A DNA stretch of 42,335 nucleotides from Desulfopila sp. IMCC35006 (GTDB taxonomy: Bacteria; Desulfobacterota; Desulfobulbia; Desulfobulbales; Desulfocapsaceae). Positions 16,314 to 24,220 of this stretch are shown one piece after another (position 1 is the first letter of the stretch; every line of letters begins with the position of its first letter). Location: contig NZ_SWCM01000025.1 in assembly GCF_005116645.1 (NCBI RefSeq), positions 1 through 42,335 of the forward strand, written 5' to 3'. Position numbers and translations under genes: made by a program. The notes beneath the pieces were generated by a model. It did no database searches and was not told where the DNA came from. It saw only the letters and a list, made by a program, of their open reading frames with translations.

Positions 16314-16850
16314 TGCTGTAGGCGCGGAGTCTTGAGGAGTGGGGCTGTAATAATTGCAGTTGTTGCTGATCTTGCGGTTATGCTCCTGCATGGACCAGCA
16401 GAGGCTGGCCAGGCGTTCCTTTTCTCCCTCGGGAAGATCGAGTGTGGCTACCTGTTCAATCAGGATATCAAGGGCCCTGGAGTTTTGACCGATAGCATGC
16501 AATGATCGGGAAAGCTGGCTGTTGAACGCGTTGATTTTTTGCGCCAGTTCTTGTCCCGCATCCTTTTCGCGCAGGTGGATAGTTTTGTCCAGGTGCCCCT
16601 GCTGCATGTGGTCCAGGATCGACTCAAAGCGAAACATCGGGCCGGTTATCTTGTGCGAGAGGAGAAAGGAGCCGGCAATGATCAGCATCCCGCCGCAGAG
16701 GCTGAGATACCAGCTCGGTGTCAGTAAATGTCCTAACAGCACCGTAAACAGCAAGCCGCCTCCCCCAATGAGCAGGAAACAGCCGAGGATCTCTCTTGCT
16801 TGCAAGCTGTTGTTTCTGAAAAATCTTCGGCGATTTTTTTTATTTTCCAT
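16305..16850 (-). CDS. Membrane protein with two TM segments and a HAMP domain, no output domain
   Basis: This is a 181-aa protein with a basic N-terminus, two adjacent hydrophobic segments (about residues 20-43 and 46-65) and a HAMP domain (HKITGPMFRFESILDHMQQG, about 66-118). A helical C-terminal region of about 60 residues follows, with no kinase, GGDEF, EAL or chemoreceptor signalling domain. The periplasmic loop between the TM helices is only a few residues, so it is unlikely to bind an extracellular ligand directly. It may be a partner or adaptor for another sensor. Its stop codon lies inside the sigma-54 promoter of the next gene downstream. The location next to c-di-GMP-controlled genes suggests, but does not show, a signalling role. 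Confidence 0.75.
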   Translation of the reverse strand: MENKKNRRRFFRNNSLQAREILGCFLLIGGGGLLFTVLLGHLLTPSWYLSLCGGMLIIAGSFLLSHKITGPMFRFESILDHMQQGHLDKTIHLREKDAGQELAQKINAFNSQLSRSLHAIGQNSRALDILIEQVATLDLPEGEKERLASLCWSMQEHNRKISNNCNYYSPTPQDSAPTAWH

Positions 16851-16962
16851 GAGTGTTCCTAACCATCACAAATTTTCGGTTATTACGAGTCTGCCAATTG
16901 TGCATTGTATGGAAAAGAGGCGCTGTTGTAAATGGAGCAAATTAACCATATCGCGAAATTTG

Positions 16963-16991
16963 TTGAAATTGCAAGAATAGGATATGATAAT
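16963..16991 (+). promoter_or_regulatory. Candidate sigma-70 promoter upstream of the glucan synthase gene
   Basis: TTGAAA (16963-16968) and GATAAT (16986-16991) are separated by 17 bp. They lie in the 302-bp gene-free stretch 16851-17152 between the divergent HAMP and GH17-GT2 genes. The start would be about 155 nt ahead of the ATG. Nothing else in this stretch is convincing. It ends with GGTTTTTACGAGTTCATCA, a phrase resembling the tail of the dispersed repeat at 21438-21589. Confidence 0.35.
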
Positions 16992-17152
16992 GCATCTGTT
17001 GCGGCGATTTTATCCATAATTCGTGCGATTAACCATTTGGCGTGCGTGGCAGTGCGCTTGGGAAAATTATTCCCATGCTGCCGGATTTGGGGTAAGGTGC
17101 GCCAGTTTTTCCTTAACCATCTCAACTTGAGGTTTTTACGAGTTCATCATTC

Positions 17153-19816
17153 ATGACTAAAGCCAATTTTCTTATCTCTATTGCTATCGCTGTAGTTTCC
17201 ATCAGCTTCTGGGGCCTGTTGAACCAGCCCGAGATGGAGCCGCCCTGGCCCAGCCGTATCCAGGGGTTTTCCTTTTCCCCAATGCAGGCCGGACACGATC
17301 CGACGAAGAAAAAGCAGCCGACCGAGGCGGAAATCGAGGCCGACCTGAAACTGCTCGCCGACACCACCAACGCGGTGCGGAGTTATACGGTGGAAGGCAG
17401 CCAGGCGAAGATCCCTGTTCTTGCCCGGAAATATGGCATAAATGTGACGCTGGGTGCCTGGATCAGCGAAGATCTGAAGGCGAACGAGGAGCAGATTAAC
17501 ACGGTCATTCGTTTAGCCAAGGAGAACTATCGGAATGTTATCAGGGTCATCGTTGGCAATGAGGTCCTGCTGCGCAACGAAATAACGGTCAAACAGCTTG
17601 AGGAGTATCTGGATCGGGTCAGAAATGCCCTGGATATACCGGTCAGCACGGCGGAACCATGGCATATCTGGCTTAAAAACCCCGACCTTACCGAGCATGT
17701 CGATTTCATCGGCACCCATATGCTGCCCTATTGGGAGGGTATCCATGTCGATCGTGCGGTGGATTTTGTCGTCGAACATATGGCTATGCTCGAAAATGCC
17801 TTCCCGGATAAACCGGTGGTTATTGCCGAGGTCGGCTGGCCCAGCAACGGCAGGATTCGCCGCCAGGCTGTCGCTTCCCCTGCCAATGAGGCGACCTTTC
17901 TGCGCCGCTTTATCGAGCGGGCCGAGCAGCTCGGCTATATTTATTACGTTATGGAGGCCTTTGATCAACCCTGGAAAAGAGTTACCGAAGGGGCGGTTGG
18001 CTCCTATTGGGGCGTCTATGACGTGCAACGGCAACCGAAGTTCCCCTTTACCTCGCCCATTGTCGAGGTCCCGGAGTGGCGTCTTCTGAGCGGTATTTCC
18101 ATCGCTATTGCCCTGATCACCTTTGCCCTGTTGCTGATCGACAGCAAGACCCTTAAAAAAGGCGGCCGCGGCTTTCTGGCGTCCGTTGCCTTTATTGCCG
18201 CAACCGGGGCGGTGTGGATTATTTATAGTTATTCCCGACAGTACCTGACTATTACGGCTATTGTTGTCGGCGGTCTGATGCTTTTGGGGCTGATCGGCGT
18301 AGTCATCGTGGTTCTGACGGAGGCGCATGAATGGGCCGAGGCAATCTGGTCCAAAGGCTCGCGGCGGGCCTTTGATCCTGTCCACGTACCGGACGATATG
18401 CTGCCCATGGTCTCGGTGCATGTCCCGGCCTATAACGAGCCGCCGGACATGATGATCGAGACCCTCAATGCCCTGGCTGCCCTCGATTATCCCCGGTTTG
18501 AAGTTATTGTCATGGACAATAACACCAAGGACCCCGAGGTCTGGCAGCCGGTGGAGCAGCACTGTAAATCGCTCGGTCCGCGGTTTAAATTTTTTCATGA
18601 AGACCCGCTGGCCGGCTATAAGGCCGGGGCGCTGAATTACTGCCTGGCGAAAACCGATCCGGCGGTCGAGGTGGTGGCGGTTATCGACAGCGATTATGTG
18701 GTGACGTCCAACTGGCTGCGCGATCTGGTTCCCCAGTTCTCCATACCCTCCGTGGCAATTGTCCAGGCCCCGCAGGACTATAGCGATGACGGCGAAAACC
18801 TGTTCAAGGCGATGTGCTATGCCGAATATCGCGGTTTTTTCTATATCGGCATGATCACCCGGAACGAGCGCAACGCTATTATTCAGCACGGGACCATGAC
18901 GATGGTGCGCAAATCGGTGCTGGAAGAGGTTGGCCGCTGGGCGGAATGGTGTATTACCGAAGATGCGGAACTGGGCCTGAAAATTTTTGAGAAAGGCTAT
19001 GAAGCCCAGTATATCTCCAAGAGCTACGGCAAGGGCGTGATGCCGGATACCTTTATCGATTTCAAGAAACAACGCTACCGCTGGGCCTACGGGGCGATCC
19101 AGATTATGCGCCACCATGGCCGCACCCTGCGGCGAGGCGGCCGGAGCAGTCTGACATACGGGCAGCGCTACCATTTTATTGCCGGCTGGCTGCCATGGCT
19201 GGCCGACAGCATAAATCTTATTTTTACCCTGGCCGCCTTATGCTGGTCGACGGCCATGATCCATAATGCCGCCAAGTTCGACCCGCCGCTGATCATTCTG
19301 TCGTCGGTGCCTCTGACGTTTTTTGTCTTTAAAATAGCCAAGATGTTTTACATCTACCGCAGCCGGGTGAAGGCGACAATGACCCAGACGATTGCCTCGG
19401 CCCTGGCCGGGCTGTCATTGTCCCATACCATCGCCAAGGCGGTCATCTTTGGTTTTATGACCAAGAGTCTGCCCTTTTTCCGCACGCCGAAAATAGTCAA
19501 GGGCAGAAAGTTCTGGCATGCCCTGCAATCGGCCCGGGAAGAAGGGCTGGTCGGGCTCGCACTCCTGCTTGCCGCATACAGCATTTACAAACAACAGGGT
19601 TCCGAGACCCCGGATATCCTGGTATGGGTGATTGTCCTGCTGGTACAGGCGCTGCCCTATGTCGCCGCGGTGATCATGTCGATTATCAGCGCCTTTGCCC
19701 CGCAGCCGACCAAGCTTGTCGGCACCATCACGGCCCCGCTGGAGACAGCTTCTTCAGATGAGCCGGAGATCTCGGCACTGAGCGAAGAGATACCTACCGA
19801 TAGTACCCCCTCCTGA
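17153..19816 (+). CDS. GH17-GT2 fusion beta-glucan synthase (NdvB-like)
   Basis: This is an 887-aa inner-membrane enzyme. After an N-terminal TM helix comes a periplasmic glycoside hydrolase 17-like domain (about residues 35-305) with both catalytic Glu contexts, VGNEV (Glu137) and IAEVGWPS (Glu226). Two or three TM helices follow (about 318-400). Next is a processive GT2 domain (about 415-660) with VHVPAYNEPPDM, MDNNTKD, VIDSDYV, CITEDAEL and the KQQRYRW motif typical of cellulose- or glucan-synthase-type enzymes. Further TM helices complete it. The arrangement matches NdvB-type beta-1,3(1,6)-glucan synthases, where the GH17 part trims, branches or cyclises the exported glucan. It is more GC-rich than the EPS cluster and monocistronic, ended by a strong hairpin. 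Confidence 0.85.
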   Translation: MTKANFLISIAIAVVSISFWGLLNQPEMEPPWPSRIQGFSFSPMQAGHDPTKKKQPTEAEIEADLKLLADTTNAVRSYTVEGSQAKIPVLARKYGINVTLGAWISEDLKANEEQINTVIRLAKENYRNVIRVIVGNEVLLRNEITVKQLEEYLDRVRNALDIPVSTAEPWHIWLKNPDLTEHVDFIGTHMLPYWEGIHVDRAVDFVVEHMAMLENAFPDKPVVIAEVGWPSNGRIRRQAVASPANEATFLRRFIERAEQLGYIYYVMEAFDQPWKRVTEGAVGSYWGVYDVQRQPKFPFTSPIVEVPEWRLLSGISIAIALITFALLLIDSKTLKKGGRGFLASVAFIAATGAVWIIYSYSRQYLTITAIVVGGLMLLGLIGVVIVVLTEAHEWAEAIWSKGSRRAFDPVHVPDDMLPMVSVHVPAYNEPPDMMIETLNALAALDYPRFEVIVMDNNTKDPEVWQPVEQHCKSLGPRFKFFHEDPLAGYKAGALNYCLAKTDPAVEVVAVIDSDYVVTSNWLRDLVPQFSIPSVAIVQAPQDYSDDGENLFKAMCYAEYRGFFYIGMITRNERNAIIQHGTMTMVRKSVLEEVGRWAEWCITEDAELGLKIFEKGYEAQYISKSYGKGVMPDTFIDFKKQRYRWAYGAIQIMRHHGRTLRRGGRSSLTYGQRYHFIAGWLPWLADSINLIFTLAALCWSTAMIHNAAKFDPPLIILSSVPLTFFVFKIAKMFYIYRSRVKATMTQTIASALAGLSLSHTIAKAVIFGFMTKSLPFFRTPKIVKGRKFWHALQSAREEGLVGLALLLAAYSIYKQQGSETPDILVWVIVLLVQALPYVAAVIMSIISAFAPQPTKLVGTITAPLETASSDEPEISALSEEIPTDSTPS

Positions 19817-19826
19817 CAGGCTTTTC

Positions 19827-19867
19827 TTCCACCTGGTACCCATGTGCTACATGGGTACCAGGTGGAA
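19827..19867. terminator. Perfect 18-bp hairpin after the glucan synthase gene
   Basis: TTCCACCTGGTACCCATG (19827-19844) pairs perfectly with 19850-19867 around a 5-nt loop, starting 10 bp after the stop codon. The stem is strong but no T-run follows, so it may be a repeat-derived stabiliser rather than a classic intrinsic terminator. Similar CATGGGACC-type hairpins occur at 20535-20575 and 25577-25604. Confidence 0.6.
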
Positions 19868-19962
19868 ACTCGATACCATCGTGTTATGTGCTGGAAATGA
19901 AACTTGACTTGGCGATCGTGAAAGCGTACGTTTAATGAAAGCGCATACAGCTTGGAGGTGAT

Positions 19963-20001
19963 ATGGGATTTTCAGGTTTTCCGGTGAACGATTGCAGGTG
20001 A
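19963..20001 (+). CDS. Possible 12-codon leader peptide ahead of the first antitoxin
   Basis: An ATG directly after TTGGAGGTGAT (a near-perfect ribosome-binding site) opens a 12-codon frame, MGFSGFPVNDCR, whose TGA (19999-20001) ends four bases before the antitoxin ATG at 20006. The antitoxin's own site (GCAGGTGAT) lies inside the end of this frame, so leader translation could couple to antitoxin translation. This is a sequence observation only; it may be chance. Confidence 0.3.
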   Translation: MGFSGFPVNDCR

Positions 20002-20005
20002 TATT

Positions 20006-20248
20006 ATGAACATAATAAACGCAACAGAAGCAAGGTCAAAATTATACAGTCTTATTGATGAAACTGCCGCATCACATCAACCTATAGTTATTACGGGTAA
20101 AAGGTCAAATGCAGTTTTAATATCAGAAGAAGACTGGAACTCTATTTCAGAGACTCTTTATTTGCTTGCAGTTCCCGGAATGAGAAAATCCATTAAGAGA
20201 GGACTGGAGCAAGATCCTTCAGAATGTGAAGAGGAGCTTGATTGGTGA
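20006..20248 (+). CDS. Type II antitoxin, Phd/YefM family
   Basis: This is an 80-aa antitoxin of the Phd/YefM family. The N-terminal DNA-binding part reads MNIINATEARSKLYSLIDET, followed by QPIVITGKRSNAVLISEEDW, the conserved core of the family. The acidic C-terminal tail (DPSECEEELDW) would wrap around and neutralise the toxin. The ATG has GCAGGTGATATT in front. Its stop overlaps the toxin start as GTGA. Such proteins bind their own promoter with the toxin and autoregulate. I do not see a clear TGTACA operator here, unlike at the second module. Confidence 0.9.
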   Translation: MNIINATEARSKLYSLIDETAASHQPIVITGKRSNAVLISEEDWNSISETLYLLAVPGMRKSIKRGLEQDPSECEEELDW

Positions 20249-20508
20249 CTTGGAAAATAGTCTACACAAAACAAGCCCAAAAAGACGCAAAAAGACTGGC
20301 CGCAGCCGGGTTAAAACAAAAAGCTCTCAAGCTGCTGGAAATTTTAACCGAAGATCCCTATCAAAACCCCCCGCCTTATGAAAAACTGGTCGGAGACCTG
20401 GCCGGTGCTTATTCACGAAGAATAAATCTGCAACACCGGCTTGTTTACCAGATCTACAATACAGAAAAAATTATTAAAGTCATCAGGTTGTGGACACATT
20501 ATGAATAA
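20245..20508 (+). CDS. Type II toxin, Txe/YoeB family (ribosome-dependent mRNA endonuclease)
   Basis: This is an 87-aa toxin starting at the GTG (20245) that overlaps the antitoxin stop. A TTG one codon earlier is less likely, because homologues begin MTWKIVY. It has the RelE-fold pattern of Txe/YoeB: Glu46 in PPYEKL, Arg65 in NLQHRLVY, and the C-terminal His85-Tyr86 of WTHYE, all matching catalytic positions of YoeB. It would cleave mRNA at the ribosomal A site when the antitoxin is degraded. It belongs to a different subfamily from the second toxin 93 bp away, with which it is convergent. Confidence 0.9.
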   Translation: MTWKIVYTKQAQKDAKRLAAAGLKQKALKLLEILTEDPYQNPPPYEKLVGDLAGAYSRRINLQHRLVYQIYNTEKIIKVIRLWTHYE

Positions 20509-20534
20509 AATTTCATGAAACGTTCACCAGCCCC

Positions 20535-20575
20535 CCATATGCCCACGATCAGACCGCCGTGCATAGGGCACATGG
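20535..20575. repeat. Imperfect inverted repeat between the two convergent toxins
   Basis: CCATATGCCC and GGGCACATGG form a 10-bp stem with one mismatch in the 92-bp gap between the toxin genes. It may act as a shared terminator. It resembles the CATGGGACC hairpins at 19827 and 25577. Confidence 0.4.
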
Positions 20576-20600
20576 AACCAATTGAACGGTTATTAAGGCA

Positions 20601-20855
20601 CTAATAATGGTAACGGAGCTGAGCGATTAATATTGAATCCTCTTCAGTCTTGTAAACTATCCGATGCTCATCAGTAATTCGGCGGGACCAATATCCGGAG
20701 AGACCATGTTTAAGCGGTTCAGGCTTACCTATCCCTTCGTTTGGGGCTCTTTGGATGTCACGGATTAGCAGGTTGATGCGCTTTAAAATCTTTTTGTCAG
20801 TTCGTTGCCAGTATAGATAGTCTTGCCAGGAGTTTTCGGAAAATATGAGTTTCAA
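20601..20855 (-). CDS. yoeB: YoeB toxin
   Basis: This 84-aa protein closely resembles the Escherichia coli YoeB toxin along its whole length (KLIFSENSWQDYLYWQRTDK; KPEPLKHGLSGYWSRRITDE; RYHY at the end). The catalytic residues Glu46, Arg65, His83 and Tyr84 fall at exactly the E. coli positions, so it should be active as a ribosome-dependent endoribonuclease. Its ATG overlaps the antitoxin stop as ATGA, giving translational coupling in the usual antitoxin-first order on the minus strand. Confidence 0.95.
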   Translation of the reverse strand: MKLIFSENSWQDYLYWQRTDKKILKRINLLIRDIQRAPNEGIGKPEPLKHGLSGYWSRRITDEHRIVYKTEEDSILIAQLRYHY

Positions 20856-21103
20856 TCAGCCAACTCCTTTTCAAAACCTTTCCCCTTTTCAAGCTGAACT
20901 ATTGATTCAAGAAGCCTTCGAGCATTTTCAGGGCTTCTTAATAAATATGCTGTCTCTTCAAGCGATTGATAATCTTCAAGGGACATCATAACGACAGGTT
21001 TAGCTGTTTTTCGAGTAATGACAACAGGAGAATGGTCGTCACAAACTTTCTTCATCATTTTTGCAAGGTTACCCCTGGCAGAGGTGTATGTAATTGTGTC
21101 CAT
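20852..21103 (-). CDS. yefM: YefM antitoxin
   Basis: This 83-aa protein is of the classic YefM type. The N-terminal MDTITYTSARGNLAKMMKKV, the core VVITRKTAKPVVMMSLEDY and the toxin-contacting SLEETAYLLRSPENARRLLE are all conserved with the E. coli protein. AGGAGGCGAACAA provides a strong ribosome-binding site. It neutralises YoeB and, as a YefM-YoeB complex, represses the operon through the paired TGTACA operator found just upstream. Confidence 0.95.
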   Translation of the reverse strand: MDTITYTSARGNLAKMMKKVCDDHSPVVITRKTAKPVVMMSLEDYQSLEETAYLLRSPENARRLLESIVQLEKGKGFEKELAD

Positions 21104-21125
21104 TTGTTCGCCTCCTATATGAACA

Positions 21126-21143
21126 TGTACACTTTACTGTACA
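21126..21143 (-). promoter_or_regulatory. YefM-YoeB operator: two TGTACA hexamers 12 bp apart
   Basis: TGTACA occurs at 21126-21131 and 21138-21143, a centre-to-centre distance of 12 bp, 23 bp upstream of the yefM ATG. The E. coli yefM-yoeB operator is built on the same hexamer with, as I recall it, the same spacing, so the binding mode appears conserved. The -10/-35 elements probably overlap these sites but are not obvious. Confidence 0.8.
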
Positions 21144-21161
21144 ATAAAACAAAACGCATGA

Positions 21162-21214
21162 CAAGTCATTCCTCTGGTTCCTAAGTGCCGCCTGGGAACC
21201 AGAGGAATGACTTG
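21162..21214. repeat. Perfect 20-bp inverted repeat with 13-nt loop
   Basis: The arms are 21162-21181 and 21195-21214, perfectly complementary, and carry CTCTGGTTCC / GGAACCAGAG. The hairpin sits just beyond the yefM promoter. It could be a terminator for incoming transcripts or a dispersed palindromic element. No gene is present between 21104 and 21631. Confidence 0.6.
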
Positions 21215-21437
21215 CCACCATACCATCGAATCGTTCTGCACCTGCCCCTCGTGATACTCCTTTTCCACCTCATCTATCCGATCGCCAAAACCTGCTTACT
21301 AAAATAATTTTTTGCATTGTATCATTCCGAAATGTCAATGCTATTTCATTAATCTTAGGCCTGTTTCAGCCACCAGTTGTCTTTGATGATAAAACATTAT
21401 GAGAAATTTATAGGAGGTGATCGGTACCCTTAATATA

Positions 21438-21589
21438 GATGGCGTCGTAAAAACGCTTCATCTACTTCGTTGTTGCGAATTTCACGATCATTACGACGTA
21501 CCCTGGTACGCCGAAACAATAGTGAAATTAACACGCCTCGTGTATGAAGTTTTTTACTTAGCCATCCTGAAATTTGGACTTTTTACGAG
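21438..21589. repeat. REP/MITE-like long imperfect inverted repeat
   Basis: The ends GATGGCGTCGTAAAAACG (from 21438) and the complement of TTTTTTACTTAGCCATC (to 21566) form imperfect terminal arms of about 23 bp. An inner AATTTCAC/GTGAAATT pair and a central GTACCCTGGTAC palindrome lie between them. The tail TTTGGACTTTTTACGAG follows at 21574. The whole could fold into one long stem. I recall similar TTTTTACGA-ended elements as dispersed repeats in deltaproteobacterial genomes. It ends about 40 bp before the ABC transporter start. Confidence 0.55.
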
Positions 21590-21631
21590 GGTAGTTACAA
21601 AGATTTTGCAGCCAATAGGTCAGGGATTGAG

Positions 21632-24217
21632 ATGAATGCAAAGATTGGCCAACATGTTGCCAGCATATCGAATTACCAGGTGGATCTTCTGGCTGGTTGC
21701 CGGTATCTGGCAGAAAATGGAGGAGAAAGCGCTCTTGCCGCCGCATGTAAGGCTATGGCGGAGAGGGCAGATACCACCAGTCGACAGGACATTCTTAAAA
21801 AAGTAATAGAGTCCGCCCGGCAGCAGGGGCTGCGGACCTTGATCCTGCGGCCACAGGAAAAAGACTGGCCGGAAGCAGCCGGTCGTCTGCCGGTTGTCGC
21901 TGAACTGCTGACTGGCCGGTACCTTATCATCTCTGCCGTGGATATTGGCGCAGACGGGGTGCCGGTTTCCCTCACCCTGGCAGGGCAGCACGATGAGGCA
22001 GGCGATACGCCGTGCAAGATTTCCTTTACCGATTTTCGACAGCACAGCACCGGCGGGCTGCTGCGGTTTGAAAAAATCAACACCGCTTTGGTCTGTTTTT
22101 CGCTCGTCGCAAGAGAGCACAATATAGAACTCACCCAGGACCGTCTGCGGCATGAATATAATCTTGGATCTGAGGAAATCCTCAGCGATACGCTGCTGCG
22201 CATGGGCAAGGACCAGGGGTTGCGGGCCAAATTGCTGCAACTGGATTGGCTGGGGCTTCTGCATCTGCATAAAGCCTATCCGGCGATCGCCCGTTTGCAG
22301 GGCGGCCGCCATGTGGTCGTCGTCGGGGCTATCGGCGCGGAGACTGCCGGGCAGGAACCGGTAATTGGTTGTTATGACCCGCTGAACGGCGCTGGCGGCG
22401 GGCATGTGCGGCTGACCAGGGAGGAGTTTGAGTCGCTCTGGACCGGCGAAGTCTATATCTTTAAACGAGTCTATAAGCTCAGTGATGCAACGCAGCCATT
22501 CAGCCTGCGCTGGTTTATCCCGGAGATTCTGCGGCAGAAAACGGCTTTTGTCGATATTGCCATTGCGGTACTTTTTATTAACGCCATCGCCCTGATCACA
22601 CCCATCTTTTTCCAGATTGTCATTGATAAAGTCCTGGTCAATCAGGCCTTCACCACCCTGCATGTGCTGGGGCTTGGCATGACGGTGATGCTGGTTGTCA
22701 ACGGCTGTCTTGATTTTCTGCGCGACTACCTGCTGCTCCATGCCACCAACAAGATCGATCTGCGGGTCACCTCCCGGACCTTCCGCCATATGCTCAACCT
22801 GCCTCTCGACTTCTTTGAGCGGGTTACCGCCGGCGTCCTCACCAAACATATGCAGCAGACTGCCAACATTCGCGGGTTTCTTACCGGCAGTGTCTTTCTC
22901 ACCATGCTTGAGGCGACGTCTCTGTTTGTTTTTCTGCCCTTTTTATTTTTTTACAGCTTTCAGCTGACCGCCATAGTCCTGGTTTTTACCTTGTTGATTG
23001 CCGCGGTGATACTGGTGCTCATCGCCCCTTTCAAACGCCGACTGAACGCCCTGTATGACGCAGAAGGGCACCGACAGGCAATGCTGGTGGAAACGATTAA
23101 CGGCATGCCGACGGTTAAAGCCATGGCGATTGAACCCTTATTGCGCAGTCAGTGGGAACAGAAGGTGGCCCGGGCGATAAGCATGCAGTTTCGGGTGGGG
23201 AAGATTTCCATTACCGCCAAATCGCTGACCCAGCTGCTCGAGCGGTTAATGACGGTCATGCTCATCTGGGTGGGGGCGAACCAGGTCTTTGGCGGCGTGC
23301 TGAGCGTTGGTGCACTGATTGCTTTTCAGATGCTCGCCGGGCGGGTGACATCTCCTCTGGTTCGTCTGGTGGGGCTCATTCATCAGTATCAGGAGGCCGC
23401 GCTCTCGGTGGAAAAACTCGGGGTGGTGATGAACGCGAAACCGGAGTGGGGTGCCGACCGCCACGGTACCCGGCCGTCGATGAAAGGCGATATTGTTCTG
23501 GATCGGGTCAGTTTTCGTTACGCACCGGATCTGCCCAACGCCCTGCAGGAGATCTCCCTTACTATCCCTGCCGGCACGACTTTAGGTATCGTCGGCCCCA
23601 GCGGTTCCGGAAAAACGACCCTGACCCGGATGCTCCAGAAAGCGTATTTCCCATCGACCGGTACCATCAGGATCAATAACTGTTACCTCAATGAAATTGA
23701 CACGGCGCACCTGCGGCGAAAGAGTGGCGTGGTGCTGCAGGAGAGTTTTTTATTCAGGGCCTCCGTGGCCGATAATATTCGGGCGGGCCAGGCAGGCGCG
23801 TCGCGGGAGCAGATCATCGAGGCGGCAATCCTGGCCGGGGCCGATGAGTTTATCGTCAAACTGCCCCACGGCTATGATACACAGCTTGAAGAAGGGGCGA
23901 GTAATCTGTCGGGTGGACAGCGGCAGCGGCTGGCCATCGCCCGGGCGCTGTTAACCCGCCCGGAAATCCTCATTTTGGATGAAGCCACCAGTTCGCTTGA
24001 TCCGGAAAGCGAACGAATCGTTCGGGACAATCTGGCTAGAATTTCGCGGGGCCGGACGGTTTTAATCGTCTCCCACCGCTTATCCATGCTGAAAGATGCG
24101 GATAATATAATGGTGTTAGAAGGTGGCAATCTCGTCGGCTACGGCGCGCATCAGAGCCTGCTGCAGAATTGCCCTCTTTATAAGAAACTCTGGCAGCAGC
24201 AGATGGAGTTTAACTAG
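21632..24217 (+). CDS. Type I secretion ABC transporter (HlyB-like permease/ATPase)
   Basis: This is an 861-aa inner-membrane exporter. From about residue 135 there is a peptidase C39-like domain lacking the catalytic Cys (NTALVCFSLVAREHNIEL; GGRHVVVVGAI), as in HlyB, so it probably docks rather than cleaves the substrate. A six-helix ABC membrane domain follows (about 290-580). The ATPase has Walker A GPSGSGKTT (about 655), signature LSGGQRQR (about 759), Walker B ILILDEATSSLD (about 775-787) and the switch His in VSHRLS. The first 130 or so residues are an extra region of uncertain origin. It should energise export of the downstream RTX protein. It is four bases from the adaptor gene and shares its operon. 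Confidence 0.92.
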   Translation: MNAKIGQHVASISNYQVDLLAGCRYLAENGGESALAAACKAMAERADTTSRQDILKKVIESARQQGLRTLILRPQEKDWPEAAGRLPVVAELLTGRYLIISAVDIGADGVPVSLTLAGQHDEAGDTPCKISFTDFRQHSTGGLLRFEKINTALVCFSLVAREHNIELTQDRLRHEYNLGSEEILSDTLLRMGKDQGLRAKLLQLDWLGLLHLHKAYPAIARLQGGRHVVVVGAIGAETAGQEPVIGCYDPLNGAGGGHVRLTREEFESLWTGEVYIFKRVYKLSDATQPFSLRWFIPEILRQKTAFVDIAIAVLFINAIALITPIFFQIVIDKVLVNQAFTTLHVLGLGMTVMLVVNGCLDFLRDYLLLHATNKIDLRVTSRTFRHMLNLPLDFFERVTAGVLTKHMQQTANIRGFLTGSVFLTMLEATSLFVFLPFLFFYSFQLTAIVLVFTLLIAAVILVLIAPFKRRLNALYDAEGHRQAMLVETINGMPTVKAMAIEPLLRSQWEQKVARAISMQFRVGKISITAKSLTQLLERLMTVMLIWVGANQVFGGVLSVGALIAFQMLAGRVTSPLVRLVGLIHQYQEAALSVEKLGVVMNAKPEWGADRHGTRPSMKGDIVLDRVSFRYAPDLPNALQEISLTIPAGTTLGIVGPSGSGKTTLTRMLQKAYFPSTGTIRINNCYLNEIDTAHLRRKSGVVLQESFLFRASVADNIRAGQAGASREQIIEAAILAGADEFIVKLPHGYDTQLEEGASNLSGGQRQRLAIARALLTRPEILILDEATSSLDPESERIVRDNLARISRGRTVLIVSHRLSMLKDADNIMVLEGGNLVGYGAHQSLLQNCPLYKKLWQQQMEFN

Positions 24218-24220
24218 CGT

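Noticed and set aside
17513-19174. 553-codon open frame antisense to the glucan synthase gene
   Set aside because: Long antisense frames are common in GC-rich genes; the His/Asp/Gly-rich product has no coherent domain, while the sense strand shows full GH17 and GT2 motifs.
21620-22849. 409-codon frame antisense to the ABC transporter
   Set aside because: Low-complexity product and no ribosome-binding site; the sense frame is clearly the real gene.
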